Of a stretch of 64,000 bases of DNA, positions 1 through 10,612 are shown piece after piece. The stretch is from Delphinus delphis (taxonomy: Eukaryota > Chordata > Mammalia > Artiodactyla > Delphinidae). The stretch is taken from assembly GCF_949987515.2 (NCBI RefSeq), contig NC_082698.1, positions 31,214,070 through 31,278,069 on the forward strand, in the 5' to 3' direction. The position numbers were made by a program, and so were the translations under genes. Under the pieces are notes generated by a model. The model was not told where the DNA came from. It saw only the letters and a program-made list of their open reading frames with translations, and made no database searches. Each line of letters begins with the position of its first letter. Position 1 is the stretch's first letter.

Positions 1-870
1 GTTGTAGATGTGGCTGAGTACCACATTACAGAGGGTCTTGGAAGCCTGGCTGAAGAAGCTGGATCTTGTTTTCTGGGATTATGGAGCCACTGAAGGCTTT
101 TGTGAGCAGGACATGGATAGTGTTGTCGTGTTATTTTAAAAGACTAATCTGTTACACACAATGATTTGGAAGGGGGAGTCATGGGTTGGGGAAAGGTGGG
201 GAGCTACTTAGGAAGATGAATCACTGGACCAGATATAAGATGACTTTTACCCCACTCTGGTTCCTATAGCTCTAGAAAGGAAGGCAAAGAAGACATATGA
301 TGGACAGCTGGCATCGCCTATAAAAGATGGTGTGGAGAATAGACTCAAATATGAGTCCAGCATATCTATCACACTCAAGTATTATCACTTTTGGTAGAAA
401 CAGGGATTTAGGAAGTTGCATCTCTTTGGGGGAAGGGGTGGGGGAGTGGAATTGAAGTTTATTTCAGGCATGCTGCATTGGAAGGATGGCTGGAGATCCA
501 AATGAAAATAGCTGGCTGACAGTTGGGATCTGAGGCTGGCGCTGGGAGAGAGGTGAGGGCTGGAGATCAGAGCTGAGACCATCTGGATGGCAGGATGTGC
601 AGCAGGCCCAGGCAGAAATAAGTCAGGGTAAAACAACCTTTTACAGGGGATGAGGGAAGACGGCTAGCTGCTTCCCTATTCCAGATCCATATAATTCCAA
701 AGATTATTTATGGTAAACTTCTTGAAAGATTGTTTATGTCAAGACTTGAACAACAAAAGAATTAACAAGGCTACATAGTAATTATTATTCCTTCTATATT
801 TCTGCCCTTTGAAGGGAAATTTTACTATTACATTATTTATTATAATATTTATTCTTATTATTATAAATAG

Positions 871-1000
871 GGTTTTGTCTGAACCTCAGAGGGAGCAGGG
901 TGTGCTGAGGAGGCGCTCTGGGGCTCAGTGTCCAAATTTAGACCCCTCACCATCCACTCTTGTACCACCATCCCCCAGTGGGGATATGTGAGCTCACCCT
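871..1000. repeat. Unnamed repeat pair, copy 1 of 2
   Basis: This stretch is similar to 2213-2330 in the same orientation. Shared words include GGGTTTTG, GAGGGAG, TGTGCT.AGGAGG, GGGGCTC and CCCTCACCATCCAC, in the same order and spacing. Divergence is roughly a quarter to a third by eye. I do not recognise the family; it could be an old LTR or DNA-transposon piece, or a local duplication. Confidence 0.6.
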
Positions 1001-1281
1001 ATTGGATGAGGACCACGTTCATCTCTTACTGAATTCATATAAGCGTATTTGTGAATATAGGCTATACATCATATGAAGGAAGACTCTGATTTAGACTTCC
1101 AACCCCTGCTCATTAAGCAACTAGCAAACAAAACAAAACAACAACGGCAGCAATAAAGCACATACAAAAACAAAAAATCAAACATTCACATTGTGCTATT
1201 CAGAGTTCAGTACTGTTTGTCACTCATTCCCACAAAGTAAGAGCTTGAAAGTCAGCATTAGGAACTTTGACATCATCACAG

Positions 1282-1338
1282 TACAGTCATATCTCAGAGA
1301 TATTGCAGGTTCGGTTCCAGACCACCACAATAAAGCAT
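1282..1338 (+). mobile_element. Tigger-like DNA transposon fragment
   Basis: The sequence ACAGTCATATCTCAGAGATA followed by TTGCAGGTTCGGTTCCAGAC and CACCACAATAAAGCA matches the terminal region of TcMar-Tigger elements. Only one end of the element is evident; the internal part and other end were not found. Confidence 0.6.
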
Positions 1339-1519
1339 TTGTTCACTTTCTGTTCTGAGCCCTTAGCAGATAGTATTACCAAGAAGGGTCATCCCCTCTA
1401 GTATGTTCTGCTGCCAGTGTCTTACTGCTGTGTTGCGGCAGCCCTTTGCTGATACAGTGGTTTTCTCTCTGCCCTGAAGACTCCAGTATTGAAAAGACTA
1501 ATAATATTTGAATATTACC

Positions 1520-1700
1520 ATGTACCAGAACGATGGTAGGCACATTTCATACACTACCTTATTTAATTGTCAATAACACTATGAGGTAGGTATGATTATC
1601 CCCATCTAAAAATAAGAAAAGAGAGCTTTTGAGAGACATTAAAAATTCACCCAGCTAATAATTGGTGGAGCTGAAATTTGATCTGAGGTCTGTTTTAATC
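1520..1700 (-). mobile_element. MIR SINE, antisense
   Basis: Contains the antisense MIR signature: a run resembling CTATGAGGTAGGTATGATTATCCCCATCT, followed by a short A-rich gap and CACCCAGCTAATAATTGGTGGAGCTGAA. It is ancient and diverged. The end abuts the CHR SINE at 1718. Confidence 0.65.
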
Positions 1701-1716
1701 TAAAATCTGTGTACTG

Positions 1717-1837
1717 GGGGACTTCCCTGGTGGTCCAATGGTTAAGACTCCATGCTTCCACTGCATGGGGTGCTGGTTCGATCCTTGGTAGGGGAACTAG
1801 GATCTTGTGTGGCACAGCCAAAAAAATAAAATAGAAT
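1717..1837 (+). mobile_element. CHR-type tRNA-derived SINE, older short copy
   Basis: Starts GGGACTTCCCTGGTGGTCCA and continues with GTGGTTAAGACTCC-like A box and GGTTCGATCC B box, ending in an A-rich tail. It is flanked by an imperfect duplication, AAAATCTGTGTACTGG (from 1702) against AAAACCTGTGTGCTAG (from 1838). The divergence between the two flanks suggests an old insertion. Confidence 0.85.
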
Positions 1838-1950
1838 AAAACCTGTGTGCTAGACCACACTGAGCTGTCCCTCTGTGACTTTGTGCTTAATTCCATGGCT
1901 CTGGCGAGAGCTATTCCTTTTCTCAAAAGGAATACCATCAGGATGAGTAT

Positions 1951-1970
1951 CACCACCACCACCACCACCA
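1951..1970 (+). repeat. (ACC)n microsatellite
   Basis: Six to seven CAC/ACC triplets in a row, followed by degenerate ATCATGATC. Confidence 0.9.
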
Positions 1971-2212
1971 TCATGATCACGATGAAGATTCTCTCCGAAG
2001 TGCAGAAATAGAGGTGGACTGACACTTCCTACATAACACTGTTAGACACTCTCTCCCTGCTGCTGCCACATAGGATTCATGTTTCGATGTTTTATGTCCA
2101 GTATAATATGGGCTACAATAAGGACTGTCCCAGAAAGTCTGAAAGAACAGTTGCTATGGCTACACACCAGGATGGAGTAGTCACAGAGGGGCTGTCAGGC
2201 TCCCTGAGCTCT

Positions 2213-2330
2213 GGGTTTTGCCTAAACTTCGGAGGGAGATAGATGTGCTCAGGAGGAACCCCCGGGGCTCCTCTTCCAAATTCAGGTCCCTCACCATCCA
2301 CACTTACCACCCCCGGTTCCTCCGCACCAT
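2213..2330. repeat. Unnamed repeat pair, copy 2 of 2
   Basis: This is the second copy of the sequence at 871-1000, about 1.34 kb away in direct orientation. Similarity appears to start sharply at GGGTTTTG and fades after the CCCTCACCATCCAC block. The flanks look unrelated. Confidence 0.6.
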
Positions 2331-2504
2331 CTCTCACCTAGGGTATCTCTGGACTCAGCCCTGCCTCTAACAGACATTCTGAATGCCTAGGGATGTGGGG
2401 GAAGGGTGCTGTAAAACAATCAACAAACAATTAAATACTGGTATACACGAAAGAAAAAGACTAGAGAGAAACATTCCAGACAATCAGCAAGAATAACAAA
2501 AACT

Positions 2505-2567
2505 ACGCGCATGCACGCACACACACACGCACACACACTCACACACACACACACACCACACACGCAT
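2505..2567 (+). repeat. (CA)n dinucleotide repeat, interrupted
   Basis: An alternating purine-pyrimidine tract of ACGC, CACA and CTCACA blocks about 60 bases long. It could serve as a polymorphic marker. Confidence 0.95.
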
Positions 2568-2574
2568 ATATTCT

Positions 2575-2700
2575 TACTCAATCCGCCCAAGAGTCTTATG
2601 AGGTGGGGAATGAAATTTCAAATGAGAAAACCAAGCCTACAGAGGTTACATGAAGCCAAGATTCAAACCCAGGTGTTCATGACTTGAGTAATCTCTTAAC
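2575..2700 (-). mobile_element. MIR SINE, antisense
   Basis: The order TCTTATGAGGTGGGGA, ATGAGAAAACCAAGCCTACA, GAGGTTACATGAAGCCAAGATTCAAACCCAGG is the reverse complement of the central MIR region (GAAACTGAGGCACAGAGAGG type). Confidence 0.7.
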
Positions 2701-3227
2701 GTTCTGCTAGACTGTGGTTAGACCCCTGTGCGAGGTTTTGTTTGTTTTAAGCATTTTTCTATATTTTCCCATTTTCTGTCATGAACCATCTTGCATCACT
2801 TTTCCACTTAAAGGAATAAATACACATGCATGTCATTTTCAAGGGCAAAGCAACCTGGGATTGGGGCTGAGATGGCTGTTTGGGGCTGGCCCCAAAGACC
2901 TGGGCTTTCTTCTTATGATACCAGGTGGCAGCGAGCCTCAGGCAGCCACCTTCCATCTCTCCTAAAGACCCCAAGGCAGTGCTGAGATGGCTGTTCCTGA
3001 AATATCAGTGGATTCCATTCTTTAAGTGCATCCAGTTTCTTAGCCATGACTAATTAATAGTGCCTTGGAGTAGGTTTGGGAGGCTGTGAACCAATGACAG
3101 GAATCCTGAACTCAGATTTGTCCTTCAGCTTCCCACAGGGAAAACCATGCAGGGTCCTGTTCCTCAACTGGTGCTGAACTGAAACGTGCTTGACTTGATC
3201 CTTGGCATCGCTAAGGGCAGGGACAGT

Positions 3228-3273
3228 GTTATAATCTGCCTGGTTATAATCTGCATGGTTATAATCATGCCTG
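3228..3273 (+). repeat. 15-bp micro-tandem repeat, three copies
   Basis: The unit GTTATAATCTGCCTG occurs at 3228-3242, again as GTTATAATCTGCATG at 3243-3257, and as GTTATAATCATGCCTG at 3258-3273. The third copy has one inserted base. It is a short local slippage-type duplication within a MIR/L2-like stretch. Confidence 0.95.
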
Positions 3274-3364
3274 GCACCCAGCTCATGGCTAGGTTTATAG
3301 CAATGATCAATAGAGAGCCCACTAGTAGAATGAACTGATTAATCTATAGCTCTAAAGGAAAGTT

Positions 3365-3520
3365 TCTAAAATTCTAGTGTCTACTAGAGACACACAGGAA
3401 GGTGGACTAAAGTTCAGATGCATGAGCCTTATTACCAGAGATTCAGATTCACTAAATCTCACCTAGGGACCAGAAATATGGATTTTGACAAGCTCCCTTG
3501 GTGATTCTGACATAGTCAGT
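3365..3520. mobile_element. MER5A-like hAT MITE
   Basis: Contains GGACTAAAGTTCAGATGCATGAG, CAGAGATTCAGATTCACTAAAT and AAGCTCCCTTGGTGATTCTGA, which follow the order of the MER5A consensus (hAT-Charlie nonautonomous element). The family is nearly palindromic, so I do not assign a strand. Confidence 0.65.
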
Positions 3521-3523
3521 TCT

Positions 3524-4000
3524 AGTTATCTAGTTGGTGCACAACCAACAATCCCCAAATGTAATGGCTTTGAAAAGGAACAGTTTTGTTACGTCTCGCA
3601 ATTTTGTGGGTCAGGAATTTAGGCAGCTCAGCTGGGCCATCCTTCTGTTGCATATATGGCTGATGGAGGTACTGGTGTTCCACACAGCCTGCGTGTCTGG
3701 CACCTCGGCGAGGGTGGCTGGGAGGTTGGGCTCAGCAGCACCGATCAGCCTGAGCACCTTTAAGTGGCCTCTCTCAGGGGGAACTCAAACTTCTTACCTG
3801 AGGCTCTGGGGTCCAAGGAACAGCAGAAGCCTCAGGGCCTTTTATGACCTAGCCCCCAAAGCCACATAGTGTCACTCCTGCTGTACCCTATCGGGTACAC
3901 CAGGCCCCCCACCCCCAATGTAAGGAAAGGGAAAATAGTCCCTGTCACTCCGTGGGGGCCACCATATTTCAAAACCACCTCACAGCCCAAGAACTCCACC
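3524..4000 (-). mobile_element. Ancient interspersed repeat, LTR-like, antisense
   Basis: The stretch holds GTAATGGCTTTGAAAAGGAACAG, GTGGGTCAGGAATTTAGGCAG, CTCAGCTGGGC, CTTTTATGACCTAGCCCCCAA and the like. I recognise this as a common mammalian repeat of the LTR/ERVL-MaLR type, but I cannot place the exact subfamily. The open frame at 3534-3869 lies inside it and is not a gene. Confidence 0.5.
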
Positions 4001-4620
4001 TTGTGGAACGGAGCTATAGAGAAAGATGGCTCTTTATCTGCCCCGGCTTAGATCTGATCCCCATGCTGGACTTGCTGCTTAATTACAGCAATGTTTCCCC
4101 ACATGGCACTCATTTCTCTGCGGGCACATGAAATAATTTTAGGGAGTACATAACTGAACATTTTAAAAGTTTATATGTTTATTAAATCTATATGTTTAAA
4201 TTATGTATATCAGACCCATGGTTTTTATGATTATTATTCCTTAAGATAGGGCTAAATTGCAATGATTCCGTTTAGGGGCAATTAAAAGAAACACATTAGG
4301 TATATATAATCCATATGGTAAAAGATATTATAAGAATCATGAATGTGGCCCTCAGATGTCCAGAAAGCTCTAAACTGAAAGATTAACTCACAAATCTCAG
4401 TTCCGACTTTTTTTCTCAGATACCAGTATTCCTGATCTTTCTGTCTTTCTTTCCCCAGTTGGTCCTGCCTCTTGATACAATTAGAAAAACTCTCCATGAG
4501 GAAAGAGGCAGCCATCCTTCTTTGCCAGGAGCCAGACTGACACCCCAAGCTGTCCTCACGGATGGTCACCTGCTTTTTTCTTTGTCTTTAAAACTCTTTT
4601 CTTTCCCTGGGGAGGGCATT

Positions 4621-4880
4621 CTTTTTTTTTTTTTTTTTTAAATTAAACTATAGCTGATTTACAGTATTGTGTTAGTTTCAGGTGTACAGCAGTGATTCAG
4701 TTATTTTTTTCAGATTATATTCTATTATAGGTTATTACAAGATATTGAATATAATTCCCTGTGCTATACAGTAAATTCTTGTTTCTTACCTATTTTATGC
4801 ATAGTAGTTTGTATCTGTTAATTTCTTAATTCTTTCCATCTGACATAGGACTTATTTTATAAACAATAACTTTAAATAGT
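4621..4880 (-). mobile_element. L1 3' end, antisense, 5'-truncated
   Basis: Begins with a poly-T tract (the reverse-complement tail), then AGCTGATTTACAGTATTGTGTTAGTTTCAGGTG, CCCTGTGCTATACAGTAAATTC and CTTACCTATTTTATGCATAGTAG. This is the 3' UTR of an older artiodactyl/cetacean L1. The inner end is indistinct. Confidence 0.75.
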
Positions 4881-5122
4881 TATTTATAGTTGAGCAGAGA
4901 CATTCACAGTTTAAAAATATCCTCTTGCAAATTTCCCTAGCAACTGATCTGTTTTAGAATCCCTGACACCGAAAAATCAAGGTAGTTTGATTTGGTTTTA
5001 TCGCACACTCTTACTAGCACCAGTAAAGCCAAGTTTCTACTTCCAGTCCTTGATATACTTAAGACTGAGAGGGTCTTGCCTTGATTTTTTGACCCACAGT
5101 AAATGGGACTATGAACATTTTC

Positions 5123-5338
5123 TTTTTTTTTTTTTTTTTTTTTTTTGCGGTACGCGGGCCTCTCACTGTTGTGGCCTCTCCTGCCGCGGAGCACAGGCTC
5201 TGGATGCGCAGGCCCAGCGGCCATGGCTCACGGGCCCAGCCGCTCCACGGCATGTGGGATCTTCCTGGACTGGGGCACGAACCCGTGTCCCCTGCATCAG
5301 CAGGCGGACTCTCAACCACTGTGCCAGCAGGGAAGCCC
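5123..5338 (-). mobile_element. CHR SINE, young short form, antisense
   Basis: Poly-T, then GCGGTACGCGGGCCTCTCACT and on to the reverse-complement tRNA head ending GCCAGCAGGGAAGCCC. It is flanked by the 9-bp duplication AACATTTTC at 5114-5122 and 5339-5347. Long open frames in several phases here are SINE shadows. Compared with the other young copies it has a few substitutions, for example TGGACTGGGGCACG in place of CGGACCGGGGCACG. Confidence 0.95.
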
Positions 5339-5559
5339 AACATTTTCATTTTTAAAGTCCACAAATTTTGAAATATAAAGTACTTTGGACCAGAGCAGGA
5401 CTAATTTTTACACTGCATACTCTTGAACTCAGAAAAATAAAGTCTTCATTACTTTGCTGATTACAAAGGTAATACAGGTGCATTGTAGAAAAAAAAAATT
5501 AGTGACAAAAATTACTCTTGGTAATCATAAGTTCCTTTGGTTGGCTTCATATTCACCAG

Positions 5560-5760
5560 ATAAATCATTCTTTGAGCAAATATTTCCTGAAGCCTACTCT
5601 GGGTAAGAAAATTGTCAAGGGTATGAAGATGAGGTCTACACAATGGCCCAGATGACGCCCTTGCCCTTGTGGAGTCAGGGACGGGCAACTGGGTGAGATG
5701 AGGAACAAACCCAAGTGGAAGAGCCGGGGCCCAACCCTAGGCCATGGATCACACCTGTGT
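5560..5760 (-). mobile_element. L2 LINE fragment, antisense
   Basis: AAATATTTCCTGAAGCCTACTCTGGG, GCCCTTGCCCTTGTGGAGTC and AACTGGGTGAGATGAGGAA follow the antisense L2 3' end (CAAATATTTATTGAGCGCCTAC, then TGCCCTCATGGAGC). Strongly diverged. Confidence 0.5.
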
Positions 5761-6059
5761 CCACGGAGGAAGTTTCTTCCTCTAGGAAGGCTTCCAGGGG
5801 CCTTAGGTCTTAGATGCAGAGAGGTGCAGGGAGGAGCCATTCAAGGTTGGGGGAGAAAGAGTGAGAAAAACCCATAAAGAGAAACCAATGAAGATGTGTT
5901 TGGACATTGGACCCAGAAGAGGCCTAGAGGTGGACCAGTTCCACATCGTATTTTCTAGAGCAGGTAACAGCTCTTTCATCTGGTGTTCAGTTTATTTGGC
6001 AAACAATGACTTTTAATATTTTTATTTGAGATACCACAAATTTGAAGTGATCAGACATT

Positions 6060-6720
6060 GTCAAAGATAAACAGAGCTGGATACTACTGAAAGCAGTAAG
6101 AATACATTTTATTCAGTAATAACTATTGCAATAGGGAAGAGGGTCCAGCATGAATGGAACTCAACTTCGAGGGAACAGAAGGCAGGAGACCTTGTAAAGG
6201 CTGGAGTGTGGGAAAGGCACCGAGAGGCATTAAGGGGGCTGGTCCTTGTGACCTGGCCACCTGGATTTGCTAATTGCTGCTTATTCAGAGGAGAACATCT
6301 GGAATCTTTGTGACAGGAGGCAGTGGGGCAAGTTAGAGCAAGGGGCCCACTGAAGTTAGGCCTTTACCTTCCTGCAGAGACTGGGGGTGAGAATGATCTC
6401 CTTGGATGTTTGCTCTCAGGTCCTTGAGAAGACAGTTCTGGGTGGTTGGAAGATTTACATCTCAAAGGGGCAGAGAAAGGGTTTATACTGGCAAGGTTTC
6501 TAAAGTACCTGCTCTAAGAGGGGGTTCAGGGGTCTATCTGCCTATTGCCAGGTTTTGGCTGGAACAAACAGTAAATTCTCCGATAATCTTGAACTTTCTC
6601 AGGCAGGCATTTTAAGGCGGGGCCAGGGGTACAATCCTAGGGACATGGCCTTAAGCTGCTAAAAGCCACGCTAGAGTTTAGTCAAGGAAAGAGTCTTTAT
6701 CAATATTCAGGTGAAAAACC
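6060..6720 (-). mobile_element. Possible solo LTR, antisense (family unknown)
   Basis: CATTTTATTCAGTAATAACTATTGCAATAGGGAAGAGGGTCCAG has the look of the 3' part of an LTR read backwards, with a reverse poly-A signal. The following 500 bases are GC-richer than the surroundings and carry no exon-like frame. There is weak similarity to 26888-27130 (TTTATT then AGAAGAGGGTCCAG). Edges and family are uncertain. Confidence 0.35.
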
Positions 6721-8234
6721 ATGGGTTTGACTACCAGGAAATTCTTTGAAGACAATAGTTTTGGGATAATGAGTGAGACAGAAGCCACATTTCAAAAGTT
6801 ACGTAGTGAATGGTTGGAAACCAAAATGACACAAGAAGGCTCGAAGTGTTGGGTAGGAAAATGCTAATTTTAAAAAAAGAGGAAGACAAGTACATACTTG
6901 GAAAATACATTATGCTATCTTTTCATGCTAGGTGACAACAAAGGTACAGTTCCTGACTCTCCTGTCTGATTTTAAACTCTTTGCTTGCAGGGTTCAAGTC
7001 TTCTACTATTTTTTGTCTCCAGAACCTGACACATATTGTGCAGAGTGGGTACTAACAGAACCCTTTATATGTGATGCCATGATGGTATATCTTGCTTTCA
7101 GTAAAATCAGTGCCTTCCAAAGGTACCCTTGTAGACAAATTATGCAGGTCCAGGAAGGGCAAAAGCATCCTCTGATGGGTTTCTACAGCTTGAACAGTGG
7201 AACTCAGCAAGTGTTAATCTGCTGGGCGATGTAACCATGGAGATCCACCCTTCCTACCCAGCCCTTTCTTCTTCAGCATCAATGATTTAGGTCAAGACAT
7301 AGATGGTAGGCTTAGCTAATATGTTCATAGAGGAGGGTTGATGCAGATAAAGTTTTAAAATAGCTCAAAGTACTGGAATCAAGGATAAAAGAAGAACATG
7401 ACAAACACTAGATTTTGATCCTTCTCTATCTTGTCCCAGCTAGAGTAGCTCGAATATTATGAAGCCGCTCTAAAATTTAGGATGTTGGCCATGGAATAAA
7501 ATTCAGAAACCTTTTTAATGAATGTGCACAAATGCCTCAAAGGACTTGACACCTCTCCTGATTTATATTTCAAGAACCAGCTTCCTATGGCACATGGAAT
7601 AGCATGTCTTTTGCCATATAACATAAATATTAATGCAGTCCAATCCAAATATAAAGATACAGTGCACATATGCTAGAAACTTAAATAGTTCCAGATAGTT
7701 CTATGCATTCAGGTACCCCATTTCTAAGCTGTATGTTCAGGTCCAGGTAAAGTAGGAATCAGATTTTTCCTCAAATTTAATCCTCCCGGCAGCCAAAGAA
7801 TGTGTTAGAAACTATGGAGATTACTGTCTATTTTCAGAGCATTTTTAATTTTAGTTCCTCTTTCTCTGAATCCTATATATCAAAAGGAGAGATCTAGCTG
7901 GTCTTACTGAGAAGTATCCTTTCTTTTAAAAAACAACTTCCTTTATTTTCATTTTAAAAATATACGTTTATTGTAAAAACATTTGGAAAACACAGAGCAT
8001 AAAAGCAGCCATAATGTCTCCCTACGACCTCCTCCGCCTACTACCTAGTCTCTCCCTACTACCCCTTTCCCTACGAAATAGACGATTTGATGGGTTTCCT
8101 TCCTTTCTTTGTTCTATTTATTTATGTCATTTGATCTAGTTCAGAGTGTGGAGAGAGAGCCCTCTCCTTAGGGATTTACTGTAAAGGTCAATGGATTCAG
8201 CTAAGTAACAAGAAAACAACCACACTTCACGTTT

Positions 8235-8460
8235 GTATAACTGTTTTAATTTATCCAAGTATATTGACATCCATCATCACATATGGTATCACATCAGATA
8301 GACTAGACCATTTATCAAGAAACTAAGGTCAGAGAGAAGAGGGGGGTCTTGCCCCACATCACATGGCTGGGAAGGGTCAGAGCCAGAATTTGAGGTCTCT
8401 AGATTTCTTATCTAGAGATTTTCCCCTACAATAATTTCCATTGCCTTTTCCAGTTAAAGT
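8235..8460 (-). mobile_element. MIR SINE, antisense
   Basis: Contains ATCAAGAAACTAAGGTCAGAGAGAAG, CTTGCCCCACATCACATGGCTGGGAAGGGTCAGAGCCAGAATTTGA, which is the antisense MIR order (TTGCCCAAGGTCACACAGCTAG type). Confidence 0.7.
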
Positions 8461-8489
8461 CTATATAGCTGTGTATGGAAATTCCGTTT

Positions 8490-8720
8490 GAGAGCTAGGA
8501 CTTTTACTTCTTGTGGTTTATTTTTGTGCCATAAAACACATTTGTATTTAATGTGTCTTCTGAGCAGCCAGCCTGGGAACCTTGCCACCGTCATCTCACA
8601 GCAGCAGTTGGCTCACCGTGCGCCAGTTTCCTCTGTCGCCTGAGCAGCTGGGCTCGGTTCCTGGCAGCAAAGCTGCCTGTTGGGCTCTTGTCAAAAGAAG
8701 AAGCTTGCCTCCCAGCGTCT
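8490..8720 (+). repeat. Unnamed interspersed repeat, copy A
   Basis: Similar in order to 15180-15390: a TACTTCTTGTGGTTTATTTTT block, then CCTGGGAACCTTGCCA, CTCACCGTGCGCCAG, TTCCTCTGTCGCCTGAGCAGCTGGG and GGTTCCTGGCAGCAAAGCTG. The two copies share orientation. Open frames here (8553-8831) lack any family signature. An old LTR is the likeliest explanation. Confidence 0.5.
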
Positions 8721-10355
8721 CTCCTAGTACCTGCCTCAGCTACCGTGTGCATATTCGTAGCTGTACCTGTAACTAAACTAGTCAGCTCTTGCTGGAAGTG
8801 TGGACATTTCGACAGAGAGCTTTCTATGTAAGTGATGCCTTGACCATCTGGCTCTCACCTTCCTGTCTGGCCCTTTGCCAAATTTCTTTACCGCAAAGAG
8901 CAGTTCCATATTTGCTAAGGCTTCTAGTTTCTACTTTTTCAGTTTCCTTTTTTTCAATTTCGGTTTTTAGCCACTTACCTATGTCGTCTTTCCCCCTCCT
9001 GATTCCAATATTTTATGTAAGTCTGTTAAATAAGGCAGACTCAACAATTGGATGACATCTATGATTTTGTGGAAGGGATGTTTCAATGAGATTTTGAGCT
9101 TAATATCCCAAATGAGATAGGGGTTAAAAAGGAAAAAAGAGGCAGGAGTTGGGGGAAGGAGACCATGTAAAGAGAAATCGGGTGAGGGAGACCATGGGAA
9201 GCTCAGGAATTTCTGAATGGGGCACTTCAGTAAAAAATAAATAAATAAAATGTTTCTATGAGATTGACTTTTCATATGAATTATGGGTATTGTGAAAATT
9301 ATCATATCTGATTATTGACTTTTGACATGTTTCTCTAGCAATCTGAAACTGACACTTCCTCAGGAAATGCTTGTCAGTTTTATTTTTTAATGTCAAAGAC
9401 TATCTTCAAAGTAAAAATGTATTTTCACACAGAATTCTTATCGATTTTCCTGAAAAAAAAAATGTGGTCAAACTATTCCTTGGACAATCAGAGCCAGCCA
9501 ACTGCATTAATTATCATTCTTATTCATTACAAGCCCTCTGGCAATTCTGTTTGGAACTGTTTATGCCAAGGTTCTAATACCATTTGTGTCTGGATTTTGT
9601 TTTGTTTGAAACCAGTGAAGAGTTTATGTAACTGTTAGAAAAAGAGCAGGGCCAGTGCTGGGATGTGAGTGGGTTTGCTAGTGAACCAGTTGAGGTGCCC
9701 CACATGCTTGCTTCAACTGCCTTCTTGTCTGGGCTCTGAGCTCATCACTCTCGGCGTGGTGTCCATCACCCCTGGACAGAGCTGCCCCTGAATCTTTAAC
9801 CAGCATCCCTCTCTCTACAAATCCCACTCAGACTGCTGCTTAGAAAAGCATGAGCAAAGCCACATTTGGTGCCTATGGTGAGCCAGCTAGTCACTCATCC
9901 TAGACCATCACAGACACTACCCACCTCAGCACAGTCAGATGCACAGCTCAAGGGCCAAGCAATCAAACCAATCTTTCTGCTTCCAAGCAGCTGACAGTTT
10001 TTGATTCAACTCAGTGGTGCTTTAGTTTAATTTGGTCAAGAACAAACTCGAATGGTTTCATCATTGAACTTCCCAACTAGGTTTCTGTTGATCATCCCTA
10101 GATACCTCATCTCATAATAGTGAAAGGCCAAAAAAAAAAAAAAAAAAATTACGTTATCTTTTGGTGCCAACTGGTTTCAATATAATTGCATCAAATCCCC
10201 ACTCATCTTATTTCCCTTAACTAATTGCCTCAAATTTGTTGTTTAATTTCATACCTGTTCTCCCAGTGGGAGAGTCACCTCTTCTGTAGGTGGAGGAAAA
10301 CACGGGTTCCAAAGAAGCCCTGCTTATTCACAAACTGAAATCCGTGATGTCTTAC

Positions 10356-10558
10356 CTGAGCTCGTTTTCAACCCTGAATCCTTTCCTTCGAGCCAGCTCC
10401 ATGAGGAAGGTTCTGCGGGTGGTTCCCATTTTCTTCTCCAAAATGAAAAGGACCAAATCTCCAAACTTGATGTCATAAGAAGGGGAGGCCATTGAGGCAC
10501 CCAGCTGCCTGGGTCTCTTCTTCCGAGGGCCTGAGGGGGCCATGTGCAGCGGATCCAT
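10356..10558 (-). CDS. DNTT: DNTT coding exon 1 (terminal deoxynucleotidyl transferase, N-terminus)
   Basis: TdT is a template-independent family X DNA polymerase that adds N-nucleotides at V(D)J junctions in the nucleus of pro-B and pro-T cells. The exon encodes 67 codons plus two bases of codon 68. Seen in the translation: the start MDP, a basic nuclear localisation signal PRKKRPRQ at residues 11-18, then the start of the BRCT domain from about residue 28 (DIKFGDLVLFILEKK, followed by GTTRRTFLMELARRKGF), which closely matches mammalian TdT. The exon ends in ..VENEL plus AG, followed directly by the donor GTAAGA (minus strand, 10355 downwards). Frame and phase agree with the known first exon. 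Residues 4-10 and a few around 19-27 differ from the human protein as I remember it; the NLS and BRCT start are conserved. Exon 2 and the catalytic exons are not in the window. The identification rests on protein similarity and is very secure. Confidence 0.97.
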
Positions 10559-10612
10559 GGGAAGAGACTGCTGCTGCCTTTGGCTGTGCCAACAAGTGGT
10601 GTCTCCAGAAGT
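10559..10612 (-). other. DNTT: DNTT 5' untranslated region (inferred from the initiator)
   Basis: This is the 54-base leader between the predicted +1 adenine (complement of 10612) and the ATG. The first part (CTTCTGGAGACACCAC on the minus strand) resembles the start of the known TdT transcript. There is no upstream ATG in the leader. The start position is inferred by alignment to the initiator consensus and has no transcript support here. Confidence 0.75.

Larger units (their letters stand above)
1..10355 (-). other. DNTT: DNTT intron 1 (partial)
   Basis: The intron begins on the minus strand with the donor GTAAGACATC next to exon 1 and runs leftwards out of the window. I looked for antisense matches to the conserved BRCT remainder (exon 2) and to the polymerase domain and found none, so the acceptor lies beyond position 1. 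The content is repeats, listed separately, and anonymous sequence. Stretches at about 60-870, 2720-3220, 6730-8230 and 8840-10340 show nothing I can name. Confidence 0.85.

Noticed and set aside
5111..5371. Several overlapping frames on both strands with motifs such as AVRGPLTVVASPVAEHRL, recurring at 17.5, 18.7, 27.3, 30.6, 42.2, 43.6, 48.3 and 59.1 kb
   Set aside because: These are translations of the CHR SINE, which happens to be open in many frames; not a protein family.
8553..8831. 92-codon frame starting MSSEQPAWEPC
   Set aside because: It lies in the unnamed repeat copy A; copy B does not keep the frame, which argues against coding.
1..10355. DNTT exon 2 within the window
   Set aside because: No minus-strand match to the rest of the BRCT domain; the open frames here are repeat or chance.
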